Below, piece after piece: positions 53,137 through 61,776 of a stretch of 64,000 nt of DNA (positions are counted from its first letter, which is position 1; each line of letters opens with the position of its first letter). The notes beneath the pieces were generated by a model. The model was not told where the DNA came from. It saw nothing but the letters and a program-made list of their open reading frames with translations, and did no database searches. This DNA comes from Candidatus Gastranaerophilales bacterium. GTDB taxonomy: Bacteria > Cyanobacteriota > Vampirovibrionia > Gastranaerophilales > Gastranaerophilaceae. The DNA is taken from contig CALURV010000010.1 of the NCBI GenBank assembly GCA_944323285.1, positions 27,822 to 91,821 on the forward strand. The letters are read 5' to 3'. The position numbers were made by a program, and so were the translations under genes.

Positions 53137-54440
53137 TATGGATAAACTAAAAAATATAATACAGAAATTATAAACATTATCCATGTTATAATATTAATTT
53201 TTTCTTTTTGTGAACATAATAATTTTAGTATTGGATATATAATGAATCCACAAATTATACCTGTTCCTATATTATAAGTAAAAATCATTGCTGTAATTAT
53301 AAAAACAGTAGTAGAAAATTCAGAAATATCTTCAAAATCGATTTTTGTTATTACTGAAGTCATGATTATACCAACATAGAGAAGAGCAGGGGCATAAGCA
53401 TACGACGGGATGATTGATATAATTGGTGAAAGAATAAGGCCAATTAGAAATAATAATCCAACAGTAGTGGCAGTAAATCCTGTTCTTCCTCCAGCACTTA
53501 TTCCTGTCATTGAATCTAAATAAGTTCCAGGTGTTGTTGTTCCCATAATAGGTGCAAGCATAACAGCAAGTGAATCGGCAATCATTACTTTTTTTAAATT
53601 AGTAATATTTCCTTGTTTATCTACAAAGTTACCTTTATATGAAAGACCAACAATAGCACCTGCTGTATCAATATTTACGAGTATGAAAATTACAAATAAC
53701 ATTGGTAAAAAATTTTTATCAAATAATCCAGAAAAATCTGTTTGTAATATTGAAGATGAGAAATTAGCAGGTATTGAAAATATTTTATCAGGAATTTGTA
53801 CATCTCCAATTAGTATTCCTATTAAAGTTGTAGTTAAAATTGATATTAATACTGCTGCTTTGTTGTTTCTTTTTACAAGAAAAATGATAGAAATAAAACA
53901 AAATAATCCTAAAATTACATTTAAAGAAATAAAGTTACCTGTTTCTAGAGGAATAGAATTTTGTGTGAAATTTACAATTCCAATATCTTTCATTGCAATA
54001 AAAATAAAAAATAATCCAAGTCCTGAGCAGAATGCCAGTTTTATAGTTTGCGGAATTTGATTAACAATAAAAGCTCTTATATTAAAAATAGATAATAATA
54101 ATAATAAACAACCACTGATAAAAATTGCCGCGAATGCTGTTTTAATAGAAAACCCCATTGTGTTAACCAATGTATAAGATATAAAAGCAGTTTCACCTAA
54201 AAAAGGGGCAACTGCATAAGGTCTATTCGCAATTAGACCCATCATAATGCTTCCAATAAATACTAGTAAACAAGTAACAGTAAGTGTGGAATTAAAGTTA
54301 AGTCCTGCTTGCTCTAATATTTTAGGACTTAGTATAAATAAATATGACATTGTAAAGAATGTTGTGAGGCCTGCAAAAAATTCAGTTTTTATATTTGTAT
54401 TATTTTCTTTAAATTTAAATTGTTTTTCTAAAATATCCAT
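53133..54440 (-). CDS. NCS2 family purine/nucleobase permease (AzgA-like)
   Basis: A permease of 435 residues with about 12-14 transmembrane helices, of the hypoxanthine/guanine/adenine (GhxP/AzgA) branch. TEFFAGLTTFFTMSYLFILSP at the N-terminus and APFLGETAFISYT, VNIDTAGAIVGLS and GTTTPGTYLDSMTGISAGGRTG are typical of this group (the last is its substrate-binding half-helix). It imports purine bases with protons. It starts on the last base of the upstream binding-protein gene, so it is translationally coupled to it; that pairing is unusual, because NCS2 permeases need no binding protein. Confidence 0.92.
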   Translation of the reverse strand: MDILEKQFKFKENNTNIKTEFFAGLTTFFTMSYLFILSPKILEQAGLNFNSTLTVTCLLVFIGSIMMGLIANRPYAVAPFLGETAFISYTLVNTMGFSIKTAFAAIFISGCLLLLLSIFNIRAFIVNQIPQTIKLAFCSGLGLFFIFIAMKDIGIVNFTQNSIPLETGNFISLNVILGLFCFISIIFLVKRNNKAAVLISILTTTLIGILIGDVQIPDKIFSIPANFSSSILQTDFSGLFDKNFLPMLFVIFILVNIDTAGAIVGLSYKGNFVDKQGNITNLKKVMIADSLAVMLAPIMGTTTPGTYLDSMTGISAGGRTGFTATTVGLLFLIGLILSPIISIIPSYAYAPALLYVGIIMTSVITKIDFEDISEFSTTVFIITAMIFTYNIGTGIICGFIIYPILKLLCSQKEKINIITWIMFIISVLYFLVYPY

Positions 54441-55666
54441 TATATTAGGCTTTCAAGCTTTTTCTTTGTTTTGTTATCAAATGTATTTTTAATATCTTTT
54501 TTACCATTAAATAGAGGTTCAGTTGTTTCTTTTATTATATCATTAATAATTTTGTAATTTTCATTGATTGGTGTTGGTTTTGTTTTTGGAAGCATTTCAA
54601 TAAATAAATAAGAATGATAGGGTTTTTTATTCTTATCTTCTTCAATTAATTTTTTTGCTGATTTTATTTTCGCAGGAATTATTAATCCTGTTTGAGCCAT
54701 TTTATCAATAGATTCATCACTAGATAAGAATTGTATAAATTTCATAGCTTCTGTTTTATTTTTTGATTTTTTCGAAATAGCCCAGCCGGAAGCATCTATA
54801 TATACTTTATTATTATATGAAACAGGAAATTCAATTATATCCCAATCAAAAGTTATGGTTTGTCTGAATTTTGGAGTTATCCACCTCCCACTTAAATACA
54901 TAGCAAGTTTTTTATTGATAAACATTTGTGCTGTTGTCATACTGCCTATTTCTGATTTTGTAGGGGCAGCGTGATATTTGTTGATTAAATCTGTATATAA
55001 TTGTAAAGCTTCAATGCTTTTTTCTTCAGTAATAATAAGTTTTTTCATGTCATCGGAATATATACCGCCGCCGTTTGATGAAAGAAAATAACTCCAATAT
55101 AGCATTTCTTCTTCAAAATTTATTCCAAAATGGTTTTTGTTTTTTAGTTTAATTGCTGAATTTTTTAAAGAATTAATATCTTTTATATCTTTATTTGGGT
55201 TTATTCCTGCTTCTTTCAGCATTTCCTTATTGTAATATAGAACAAGTGTTGAAATATCTCTTGGTATGGCATAAATTTTATTATTATCTTTAAAACAATT
55301 TAATGCTTCCTCATAATATTCATCTTTTTTTATGATAGTTGTCATATCTTCCAGCAAGTTTGCCTTTACATACATTTTTATATTTTGATTATTTATAAAG
55401 ATTACATCAGGTTCTAAATTAGAAGCAAACAATAGTTGCAATTTTTGAAAGTAATTTTGGGGTATATGTATAAACTCTATTTTTATATTTGGATGAATTT
55501 CTTCATATTTTCTAATTAAATCTTCTATTATTAATGTTTCACTTTGAGAACCCCAAGAAGAAAATTTAATTATGGTCTTTTTTTCAATATTTGTGTTTTT
55601 ATAAGAAAAAAATATAATTAATACAATAATAAAAAAAGTAACTAATAAGAAAATATTTTTTTTCAT
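54440..55666 (-). CDS. Extracellular solute-binding protein, family 1 (sugar type)
   Basis: Periplasmic binding-protein fold of 408 residues (SBP_bac_1): FSSWGSQSETLIIEDLIRKY near the N-terminus, LEPDVIFINN, YAIPRDISTLVLYYNKEML, and WAISKKSKNKTEAMKFIQFLSS toward the end are family hallmarks, pointing to sugars or polyols. The N-terminal hydrophobic helix (IFLLVTFFIIVLIIFFSYK) has no lipobox or clear cleavage site, so it may be membrane-anchored. No ABC permease or ATPase is adjacent: downstream comes an NCS2 permease, upstream an unknown membrane protein. An orphan binding subunit serving a remote transporter is the simplest reading. Confidence 0.88.
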   Translation of the reverse strand: MKKNIFLLVTFFIIVLIIFFSYKNTNIEKKTIIKFSSWGSQSETLIIEDLIRKYEEIHPNIKIEFIHIPQNYFQKLQLLFASNLEPDVIFINNQNIKMYVKANLLEDMTTIIKKDEYYEEALNCFKDNNKIYAIPRDISTLVLYYNKEMLKEAGINPNKDIKDINSLKNSAIKLKNKNHFGINFEEEMLYWSYFLSSNGGGIYSDDMKKLIITEEKSIEALQLYTDLINKYHAAPTKSEIGSMTTAQMFINKKLAMYLSGRWITPKFRQTITFDWDIIEFPVSYNNKVYIDASGWAISKKSKNKTEAMKFIQFLSSDESIDKMAQTGLIIPAKIKSAKKLIEEDKNKKPYHSYLFIEMLPKTKPTPINENYKIINDIIKETTEPLFNGKKDIKNTFDNKTKKKLESLI

Positions 55667-55669
55667 CTT

Positions 55670-56839
55670 TTATAAAACAACCAATTCTTTCATTGAATCA
55701 TTAGAAATTTCAACCATTGCTTTATAAGAATCTAATCTAACTATATAAACGTCATTATCACCATTTTTATCATAATACCTTGCTTGTAGGTTTATTTGTG
55801 ATAAATCGGAAAATTTTTGTAGAAGGAAAACACTTTCTCCAATGTATCCGAATAAAGCGATTGTATTTTCATATGTTGTCAGATAAAATCCTTTAGTTGG
55901 AGTTATACTAAGAATTGAAAGTAATTCTGCATTTTTTTCTTTTTCTTGTAAGTCTTCTTTTCTTAGTTCATCAACAGATGGTAAATCTAATTCTTCAGAT
56001 TCATTATAATTTATTGGATTTGAGTGTAGCGATTTAATATTATTTTTGTTTTTTAAAATTGTTGAAGTTTTCTTTATTGAACTTTTATATTCATAAGCAT
56101 TTGTATTATTAATTTGTTTAACAATACTTGGAATATCAAAACAAGCAAATGTACTTTTGTCTGCAGCTTTTATTTCTATCTTAAAATTAGGTTTTGTAGT
56201 AAAGGTATTTGACTTACATTTTATATTTCTATTATGTTTCAAAAATTTTGTGTTAGATTTTTTTCTTACTGAAAATTTATTAGGAAATATTGTATAATTA
56301 TTATTTCTTTTTGATTCTTTTATGAGTTTTGAAAGTTTTCTTATAGTTAAATACATTAATATGATTAAACCTAATAAAAATAGAGAAAATGTATTTATAA
56401 GATTATTTGTAGAATACATAAAATGGTAATCTTTTGATGTTTTTGATAATAACTTTAAAGAGTAACCATTATTCATGTTTATAGACATTATTATATAATT
56501 AGATTCCATTCCTTTGTTTAAATATGGTTTTTGGTCAAAGGAGAGTTTTATGTCTTTTTTATTTCTATTATTTTTATATATAACTTTTATTTTTTTATTA
56601 TTTATTCTTGTATCAGGAAGGAAAACAGTATATGAATCATCTGAAATCTTTTGAATAAATGCTTTACTTTTGTAAGTGTTATCAAAATATATATTTAGTG
56701 TACAAGTATTATTTTTTATAGGATCAATAATTACTCTAGATATATTATTATATGTCACTTCTTTTGCTTGTACTACAATCGCAGTAAATAAAAAAAGTAA
56801 AGTAAATGTAAATAATTTTATAAAAGAAAAATTTTTCAT
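55670..56839 (-). CDS. Membrane-anchored protein of unknown function
   Basis: A 389-residue protein. An N-terminal signal or anchor (FIKLFTFTLLFLFTAIVVQA, possible cleavage after AQA or VQA) is followed by a strand-rich domain of about 110 residues, a single transmembrane helix near 150-170 (FSLFLLGLIILMYLTI), a Lys/Asn-rich linker and a C-terminal domain of about 90 residues (GFYLTTYENTIALFGYIGES...). The layout is periplasmic sensor-like domain, one membrane pass, cytoplasmic domain. The ATG at 56839 is preferred to a TTG six codons upstream. It ends 3 bases before the binding-protein gene, with which it forms an operon. Confidence 0.7.
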   Translation of the reverse strand: MKNFSFIKLFTFTLLFLFTAIVVQAKEVTYNNISRVIIDPIKNNTCTLNIYFDNTYKSKAFIQKISDDSYTVFLPDTRINNKKIKVIYKNNRNKKDIKLSFDQKPYLNKGMESNYIIMSINMNNGYSLKLLSKTSKDYHFMYSTNNLINTFSLFLLGLIILMYLTIRKLSKLIKESKRNNNYTIFPNKFSVRKKSNTKFLKHNRNIKCKSNTFTTKPNFKIEIKAADKSTFACFDIPSIVKQINNTNAYEYKSSIKKTSTILKNKNNIKSLHSNPINYNESEELDLPSVDELRKEDLQEKEKNAELLSILSITPTKGFYLTTYENTIALFGYIGESVFLLQKFSDLSQINLQARYYDKNGDNDVYIVRLDSYKAMVEISNDSMKELVVL

Positions 56840-57005
56840 ATTTATAATAGATTCCAATGGGTATTATATTCTTAATTCATATAAATTTATTATACTAACA
56901 TTAAAACATCAAAATACATAATTTGTCATTTATTCAAATAAAATTGTAGATATTTTATGCAACATAACTTAATTTCTTGATTAAAATAAGATTAAGTTTA
57001 TAATC

Positions 57006-57034
57006 TTGTATATAGTTATTTAATTTGATATTAT
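57006..57034 (+). promoter_or_regulatory. Promoter abutting the REC-STAS gene
   Basis: TTGTAT and TATTAT with a 17-base spacer. The -10 ends 6 bases before the ATG, and no ribosome site is present, so the transcript should be leaderless. Confidence 0.6.
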
Positions 57035-57040
57035 AAGATA

Positions 57041-57961
57041 ATGATTGGCAAAAGTATGAATATAACGGATGAACAAGTAAGTAAAATATTTGAATTAGCA
57101 TCAATGGAGTCTAAACTTTCAAAAGATGAAATAACTTCAGTTGATATATCAGAAGCATTAATTGCAATAGAAAGAAAAATATATTCTTTTTCTTCAGGAA
57201 TAAAGATAGATTCTTTGGAAGATAAAAAGATATTAATAGCTGATGACTTAGAACTTTCTATATATCAGTTAAGTACTGTTCTAAAAAAAATCGGTATAGT
57301 TCCAAGCGTTGCCAGACATAAAGAAGAAGCTATATCTGAGCTTCAGAAAGTCCATTTTGACTGTGTAATTATAGATTTATTTATGCCGGATAGTGCTGAC
57401 GGTTTCGATTTAATAAAAATGGCAGTAAAAAGAAGGTCGGAGACAGGATCAAGTTCTAAAATAGTTGTTATCTCCGGTACAGATGATACTTTGTTAGTTG
57501 ATCATTGTTATGAATTAGGTGTTGATTTTTATATTCAAAAGGATAAAAATTGGCATTCAAAATTACTAAAGTATTTAAGCACAACATTCCAATCAGATAA
57601 AAATATTGCATTTACAAGATACATAATAAATAATAATATTGTTTCTTATATTATTAAAAAATTTAATGATCCAAAGGTTTTTGATATAATAATAAAAAAT
57701 ATTAATTCTTCAATGTACACAGGTATAAAAAATATACTGTTTGATTTAAAAGAAATTATAGATTTTGATATGGAGAATGCATATATATTTGCTGATATAT
57801 ATAAAATATGCGCTGATAATGGTGGAAAGTTTATATTAGTAAATCCATCTTCTAAAATTAAAGAAGCATTAGCTTTTGCATATTTAGAAGATATTATTCC
57901 TTATGCTAGTTCCGTAGAAGAAGCAGTGTCTATAATGCTTGAACCTTCTAGTTCACAGTAG
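57041..57961 (+). CDS. Response regulator with STAS-like C-terminal domain
   Basis: A 306-residue signalling protein. Residues 1-60 are helical with no assigned motif; residues 65-185 are a receiver domain (ILIADDLELSIYQLSTVL, phospho-acceptor Asp in VIIDLFMPD, VVISGTDD, YIQKDKNW with the conserved Lys). Residues 195-300 resemble a STAS/anti-sigma-antagonist fold (IKNILFDLKEIIDFDM, IYKICADNGGKFILVNPSSKIKEAL). Such fusions can connect phosphorylation to partner switching of an anti-sigma factor. The usual Ser phosphorylation site is not obvious (IIDFDM at that place), so control may lie in the REC domain. The sigma factor at 23831 is a possible endpoint; this is conjecture. Confidence 0.8.
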   Translation: MIGKSMNITDEQVSKIFELASMESKLSKDEITSVDISEALIAIERKIYSFSSGIKIDSLEDKKILIADDLELSIYQLSTVLKKIGIVPSVARHKEEAISELQKVHFDCVIIDLFMPDSADGFDLIKMAVKRRSETGSSSKIVVISGTDDTLLVDHCYELGVDFYIQKDKNWHSKLLKYLSTTFQSDKNIAFTRYIINNNIVSYIIKKFNDPKVFDIIIKNINSSMYTGIKNILFDLKEIIDFDMENAYIFADIYKICADNGGKFILVNPSSKIKEALAFAYLEDIIPYASSVEEAVSIMLEPSSSQ

Positions 57962-58394
57962 AATTTTCTAACATTAAGACTCTTCTTAAATGTCTATCTT
58001 TTTGAAATTCAGTATTTAGCCAAATATCACAAATGTCTTTTGCGAGATATTCTCCAATAATTCTTTGACCTAAGCATAAAACGTTTGTATTATTATGTTG
58101 TCTGGAAAATTTTGCTGAAGTTGTATCGGAACAAACAACAGCTCTTATATTTTTTATTTTATTTGCAGCAATACTCATTCCAATCCCTGTGCCACATATA
58201 AGAATTCCCTTTTCATATTCGTTAGAAATGATTTTTTTGCATAATTGTTTTGCGATTATAGGATAGTCAATTGAGTCAGTATTGTAACATCCTATATCAT
58301 TAATTATATAGTTTTTTTCTTTAAGATATTCAATTAATTTGTTTTTTAAAAGAAACCCAGCGTGATCACAGCCTATAATAATTTTATTATTCAT
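57948..58394 (-). CDS. rpiB: Ribose-5-phosphate isomerase B
   Basis: RpiB/LacAB family enzyme of 148 residues, interconverting ribose 5-phosphate and ribulose 5-phosphate. IIIGCDHAGFLLKNKLIEYL at the N-terminus, GILICGTGIGMSIAANK (the phosphate-binding anion hole), AVVCSDTTSAKFSRQHNNTNVL + CLG (catalytic Cys and His) identify it. The ATG at 58394 is used because GGAG precedes it by 6 bases; that GGAG is part of an in-frame ATGGAG four codons upstream. Convergent with the REC-STAS gene, overlapping by 14 bases. Confidence 0.95.
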   Translation of the reverse strand: MNNKIIIGCDHAGFLLKNKLIEYLKEKNYIINDIGCYNTDSIDYPIIAKQLCKKIISNEYEKGILICGTGIGMSIAANKIKNIRAVVCSDTTSAKFSRQHNNTNVLCLGQRIIGEYLAKDICDIWLNTEFQKDRHLRRVLMLENSTVN

Positions 58395-58525
58395 ATTAAA
58401 CTCCATAAGTAAATTGTACCATTAATATAATGTTAAATGTAATTGTTACAAAAATTAAAGAAATAAAGTAGACATAGCATGTTTTCTCATATTTAAGTGT
58501 TTATATAAATGAAGGTAGGATAAAA

Positions 58526-59335
58526 ATGTCTCAAATTCCAACAAATAATACATATAGTGTTTCTAACGGAACTCCTTTATATAATTACCAATATCCGACA
58601 TCAAAGACATTGGTAACTCCGCAAGGGCAAGGCGTAAGCGTAAGTTCTAATAATGGGAATTCTCAAATATACCAATATCCTACAACTTCATTATATAATC
58701 CTAATACTAATACAGATGCTAATAAACAGGCGGCATCTGGTGTAAACATATACATATATAATCCTTCAGGAATAGGAGGACCAAGTTCTAATTCAACTGC
58801 AAATGCAAGTTATGGATATCCTATTCCAAGTTTACAAACAAATGTAAATAATAATGTGCCACAAGGAAATACAGTAGTAGCAAATACGCCAATATCAGAC
58901 GATAATCATAACAAAACAGAAGAGAAACAAAAAACAAAAAAAGTTGTAGAGCTAACCGATAATTATATAAAAACGTTAGAAAATTATTTAAGAAGTAAAG
59001 ATGCTAGTATTAGAAAAATAGGAATAAAAGAACTAATTAAAAGATATGAAGAAGATAGTTCAAGATATGATGATCCTGCATTAACAGCATTATTAAACAT
59101 TGCTCTTCAAGATTCTGATGTTAATAATCGTGTCTTTGCAATGAGTCCAATAGCTTCAGGCAGTGCTCATGGTGACGATAATACTATAAAATTGTTACAG
59201 CAATTACAAACTTCAGATAAAATGTATGGACAAGAAGCGAAAATGGCAAATGATTCATTGTTAAATGCAGTACAAACAAAAATAGAAATACCGGATAATT
59301 CGCCGGAGAAAAAAGATAAAAAAAATGAAAATTAA
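58526..59335 (+). CDS. Asn/Ser/Tyr-rich low-complexity protein with C-terminal HEAT-like domain
   Basis: A 269-residue paralogue of the protein at 22461. The first ~135 residues are low complexity (N, S, Y, P, Q, T), with the shared cores YQYPTTSLYNP and GVNIYIYNPSGIG; residues 145-255 are helical and HEAT-like (YIKTLENYLRSKDASIRKIG, DPALTALLNIALQD). A Lys/Glu-rich tail ends it. No signal peptide. AGGTAGGA precedes the ATG. It is followed after 16 bases by a small membrane-associated protein, probably in the same operon. Unknown function; prion-like N-terminal composition suggests assembly or condensation, an inference only. Confidence 0.75.
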   Translation: MSQIPTNNTYSVSNGTPLYNYQYPTSKTLVTPQGQGVSVSSNNGNSQIYQYPTTSLYNPNTNTDANKQAASGVNIYIYNPSGIGGPSSNSTANASYGYPIPSLQTNVNNNVPQGNTVVANTPISDDNHNKTEEKQKTKKVVELTDNYIKTLENYLRSKDASIRKIGIKELIKRYEEDSSRYDDPALTALLNIALQDSDVNNRVFAMSPIASGSAHGDDNTIKLLQQLQTSDKMYGQEAKMANDSLLNAVQTKIEIPDNSPEKKDKKNEN

Positions 59336-59351
59336 GTGAAGGTAAAAGAAA

Positions 59352-59846
59352 ATGTCAGTAGTAAGTAGTGTAATACCTAAAATAACAACAGCAGCAAAGA
59401 AATTTTCAGGTAAGCCTTTAGGAGTTATGTCTAAAGCAATTGCTGTTGCAACTTGTGCTTCAGTTCTTTATGATACACACATAAATGGAAGAGAAAGAGC
59501 ATATTCATTAGATGAAGTAGAATCCGGTGATAGATTTTATAACCAATTTAAGCAATTTATGACTAGTGATAGAGAAAGCGCTACAATTTGTAAGCTAAAA
59601 AAGATTTGGTATAACTTGCAGCAAGATTTCCCATTTTATCATATTACTTCTAAAACAAAAGGGTATTTAGCCGGTGCAGGAAATACACTATTAAAAAGTT
59701 TACCATTAATAGGCTTATCAGCAGTAGCACTTAAATTTAAAAAAGCAGGTAAAGTTGCAGGTATATTACTTGGAATTAATGCCATTCAGGCTTTATTATG
59801 TGATGTAATGGGTATTGACTTTAAAAAACCAGAAAGACGTTATTAA
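59352..59846 (+). CDS. Small protein of unknown function with hydrophobic segments
   Basis: A 164-residue protein. Hydrophobic stretches occur at about 26-40 (SKAIAVATCASVLY) and 112-155 (SLPLIGLSAVALKF and VAGILLGINAIQALLCDVMG), separated by a charged middle with RDRESATICKLKK-like helices. Composition and the N-terminal AAKKFSGKPLG suggest a membrane-associated protein. AAGGTAAAAG precedes the ATG weakly. It shares an operon with the HEAT paralogue and is followed immediately by repeat copy C. It has features in common with the membrane protein at 15167 (Gly/Ala-rich helices near Lys-rich segments), without clear homology. Confidence 0.65.
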   Translation: MSVVSSVIPKITTAAKKFSGKPLGVMSKAIAVATCASVLYDTHINGRERAYSLDEVESGDRFYNQFKQFMTSDRESATICKLKKIWYNLQQDFPFYHITSKTKGYLAGAGNTLLKSLPLIGLSAVALKFKKAGKVAGILLGINAIQALLCDVMGIDFKKPERRY

Positions 59847-59854
59847 TAGCTTAT

Positions 59855-59982
59855 ATTGTCCGAGGAAAAATTCACGATAAGCTGAAAGCGCGAGTGAATT
59901 TTTTTGAGTGGCGTTTTTAAAAAGTGAGTACTTTGTTACCGAGTGATCCTCGCTAACAAAGTGCGATACTAGATTAAATATT
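59855..59982 (+). repeat. Interspersed two-hairpin repeat, copy C
   Basis: Full-length copy starting ATTGTCCGAGG 9 bases after a stop codon. Hairpin 1 AAAATTCAC / GTGAATTTT; hairpin 2 ACTTTGTTA / TAACAAAGT with a loop reading CCGAGTGATCCTCGC; tail GATACTAGATTAAATATT. The SulP gene starts 18 bases later, so this copy may also supply part of its promoter (TGTGATAAC). Confidence 0.92.
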
Positions 59983-59999
59983 TGTGATAACATGTGTTT

Positions 60000-61637
60000 A
60001 TGTTTGATAAAGTTAAGCATAAAAACTTACTTTTAATTTTAAAAGGAGATATTTTAGGCGGAATTGTATCTGCAATAGTAGCATTTCCACAAGCATTAGC
60101 ATTTGGTGTTGCAACAGGTATAGGTGCAAGTGCGGGTATATGGGGTTGTATTATTTTATGTTTTTTTGCAGGGATATTTGGTTCTAAACTTCCTATGATA
60201 TCTGGCCCAACAGGACCAGTTGCTATTGTTACAGCTTCTGTTTTTGCAATGTATAATGATTTTTCTGCTGTTATTGTTGTATTTTTATTGGCTTCAATCT
60301 TTCAAATAATAATTTCTTATACACAGCTGCCAAATATAGTTAAATATGTTCCATATCCGGTTATATCAGGTTTTATGAATGGAGTTGGTTCTATTTTGAT
60401 AATAATGCAGTTAAATATACTTATTGGCATTGAGGGTAGTGCATCACCTTTAAGCAGTTTAGAAAAACTTATAATAAACTTTATGAATTTTGATATAAGT
60501 TCATTAATTTTAGGTATTTTAACTTTATTAATAGTATTTTGTATTCCAAAGAAAGTTAATAGAATATTTCCATCACAAATTATAGCTTTGTTTGTATGTA
60601 CATATATATCAATAAAATATTCAATGCCAGTAGAAAGAATATCTCAAATAAGTATAAATATACCTTCAATAATATTTCCAAATACGGATTTAGAAAGTAT
60701 AATTAAAGCAATACCTTATGCGGCTGCAATTGCAGTAATATGCTCATCTGAAAGTATGTTAACGGGTTTAGTTGCAGATTCTTTAACAAGAGAAAAAACT
60801 CAGCCAAAGAAATTACTTTTATCTCAAGGGATAGGAAATGTTTTATGTTCTTTAACAGGTTCAATGCCTGGTTCTGCTGCAACAATGCGAACGGTTGCTG
60901 CAATAAGAGCTGGTGCTACAACAAAAGTTGCAGCGGTTATAAATTCGTTTTTTCTTATTATTGTAATTACAAGTTGTACAAAATTTGTTGAGCAGGTGCC
61001 TTTATGCGTTCTTGCAGGTATTCTTATAAAAATAGGTTATGACATAATAGATGTAAAAATTTTAAAAGTAATAAAACACGCACCTAAAGATGATTTATAT
61101 GTTCTACTTTTAGTATTTTTCTTAACAGTATTTTATAATTTAATTTTTGCTGTAGGTGCCGGAATAACATTGGCTGCACTTCTATATGCAAAAAGAGTTG
61201 CTGATTCTACATCAGTTGGAATAAAAACTATTATAGATGATGAAATTGATGCTTATGAAAAAGAATTAGCTGAGGAATATAAATATACAATTCGAGTTTT
61301 TCATATTGATGGACAATTTTTCTTTGGTAGTGCTACACAAATTGTTTCACAGTTTGATGAATTATTAGGAACAAAATATTTGATTTTAAATTATGAATCA
61401 AGCTCGTTATTGGATATATCTGCAATTTTTGCATTAGAAGACATTATTATTAGACTTCAATCACAAAATATAAAAATATTATTAGTAATAAAAAATGAAG
61501 ATGTTTTAAAACAATTAAATGATGTGAAAATCCCCTCTCAAATAGGAGAACATAATGTGTTCTTCAATGAGTATGATGCTGTTGAACATGCTAAATTTAG
61601 AGTTAAGAAAAAACTGCTAAAAAAAATACAAGGTTAA
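60000..61637 (+). CDS. SulP family anion transporter with STAS domain
   Basis: SLC26/SulP transporter of 545 residues for sulfate, bicarbonate or a similar anion. Roughly 12-14 hydrophobic segments in residues 10-400, with FPQALAFGVATGIGASAG, ISGPTGPVAIVTASVFA and a Ser/Gly-rich SLTGSMPGSAATMRTVAAIRAG anion-site segment; a C-terminal STAS domain follows (about 430-530). The ATG at 60000 is preferred over the GTG at 59994. No ribosome site; GATAAC lies 8 bases before the ATG, next to repeat copy C. In marine Cyanobacteria the BicA bicarbonate transporter belongs here; substrate cannot be read from this sequence. Confidence 0.9.
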   Translation: MFDKVKHKNLLLILKGDILGGIVSAIVAFPQALAFGVATGIGASAGIWGCIILCFFAGIFGSKLPMISGPTGPVAIVTASVFAMYNDFSAVIVVFLLASIFQIIISYTQLPNIVKYVPYPVISGFMNGVGSILIIMQLNILIGIEGSASPLSSLEKLIINFMNFDISSLILGILTLLIVFCIPKKVNRIFPSQIIALFVCTYISIKYSMPVERISQISINIPSIIFPNTDLESIIKAIPYAAAIAVICSSESMLTGLVADSLTREKTQPKKLLLSQGIGNVLCSLTGSMPGSAATMRTVAAIRAGATTKVAAVINSFFLIIVITSCTKFVEQVPLCVLAGILIKIGYDIIDVKILKVIKHAPKDDLYVLLLVFFLTVFYNLIFAVGAGITLAALLYAKRVADSTSVGIKTIIDDEIDAYEKELAEEYKYTIRVFHIDGQFFFGSATQIVSQFDELLGTKYLILNYESSSLLDISAIFALEDIIIRLQSQNIKILLVIKNEDVLKQLNDVKIPSQIGEHNVFFNEYDAVEHAKFRVKKKLLKKIQG

Positions 61638-61776
61638 AATATTGCTTTTATTAATAGTTAGATTGGCTAGTGATAAACTAGACAGTAGGTTAATTACCTT
61701 ATTATCTTTCTTGGTCTAATATTATAACGTTATTTTGTAATAAAGAAATTGGCAAATTAGAGAGGACGGCCGAATC

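Noticed and set aside
53133..56900. Purine riboswitch upstream of the NCS2 permease
   Set aside because: The permease start is fused to the upstream gene with no leader, and no conserved purine-riboswitch core was seen before the operon.
61638..61776. Short inverted repeats before the NarL regulator as an RNA gene
   Set aside because: Arms are very short (CTAG, GGTTAA/TTACC) and no T-run or conserved structure is evident.
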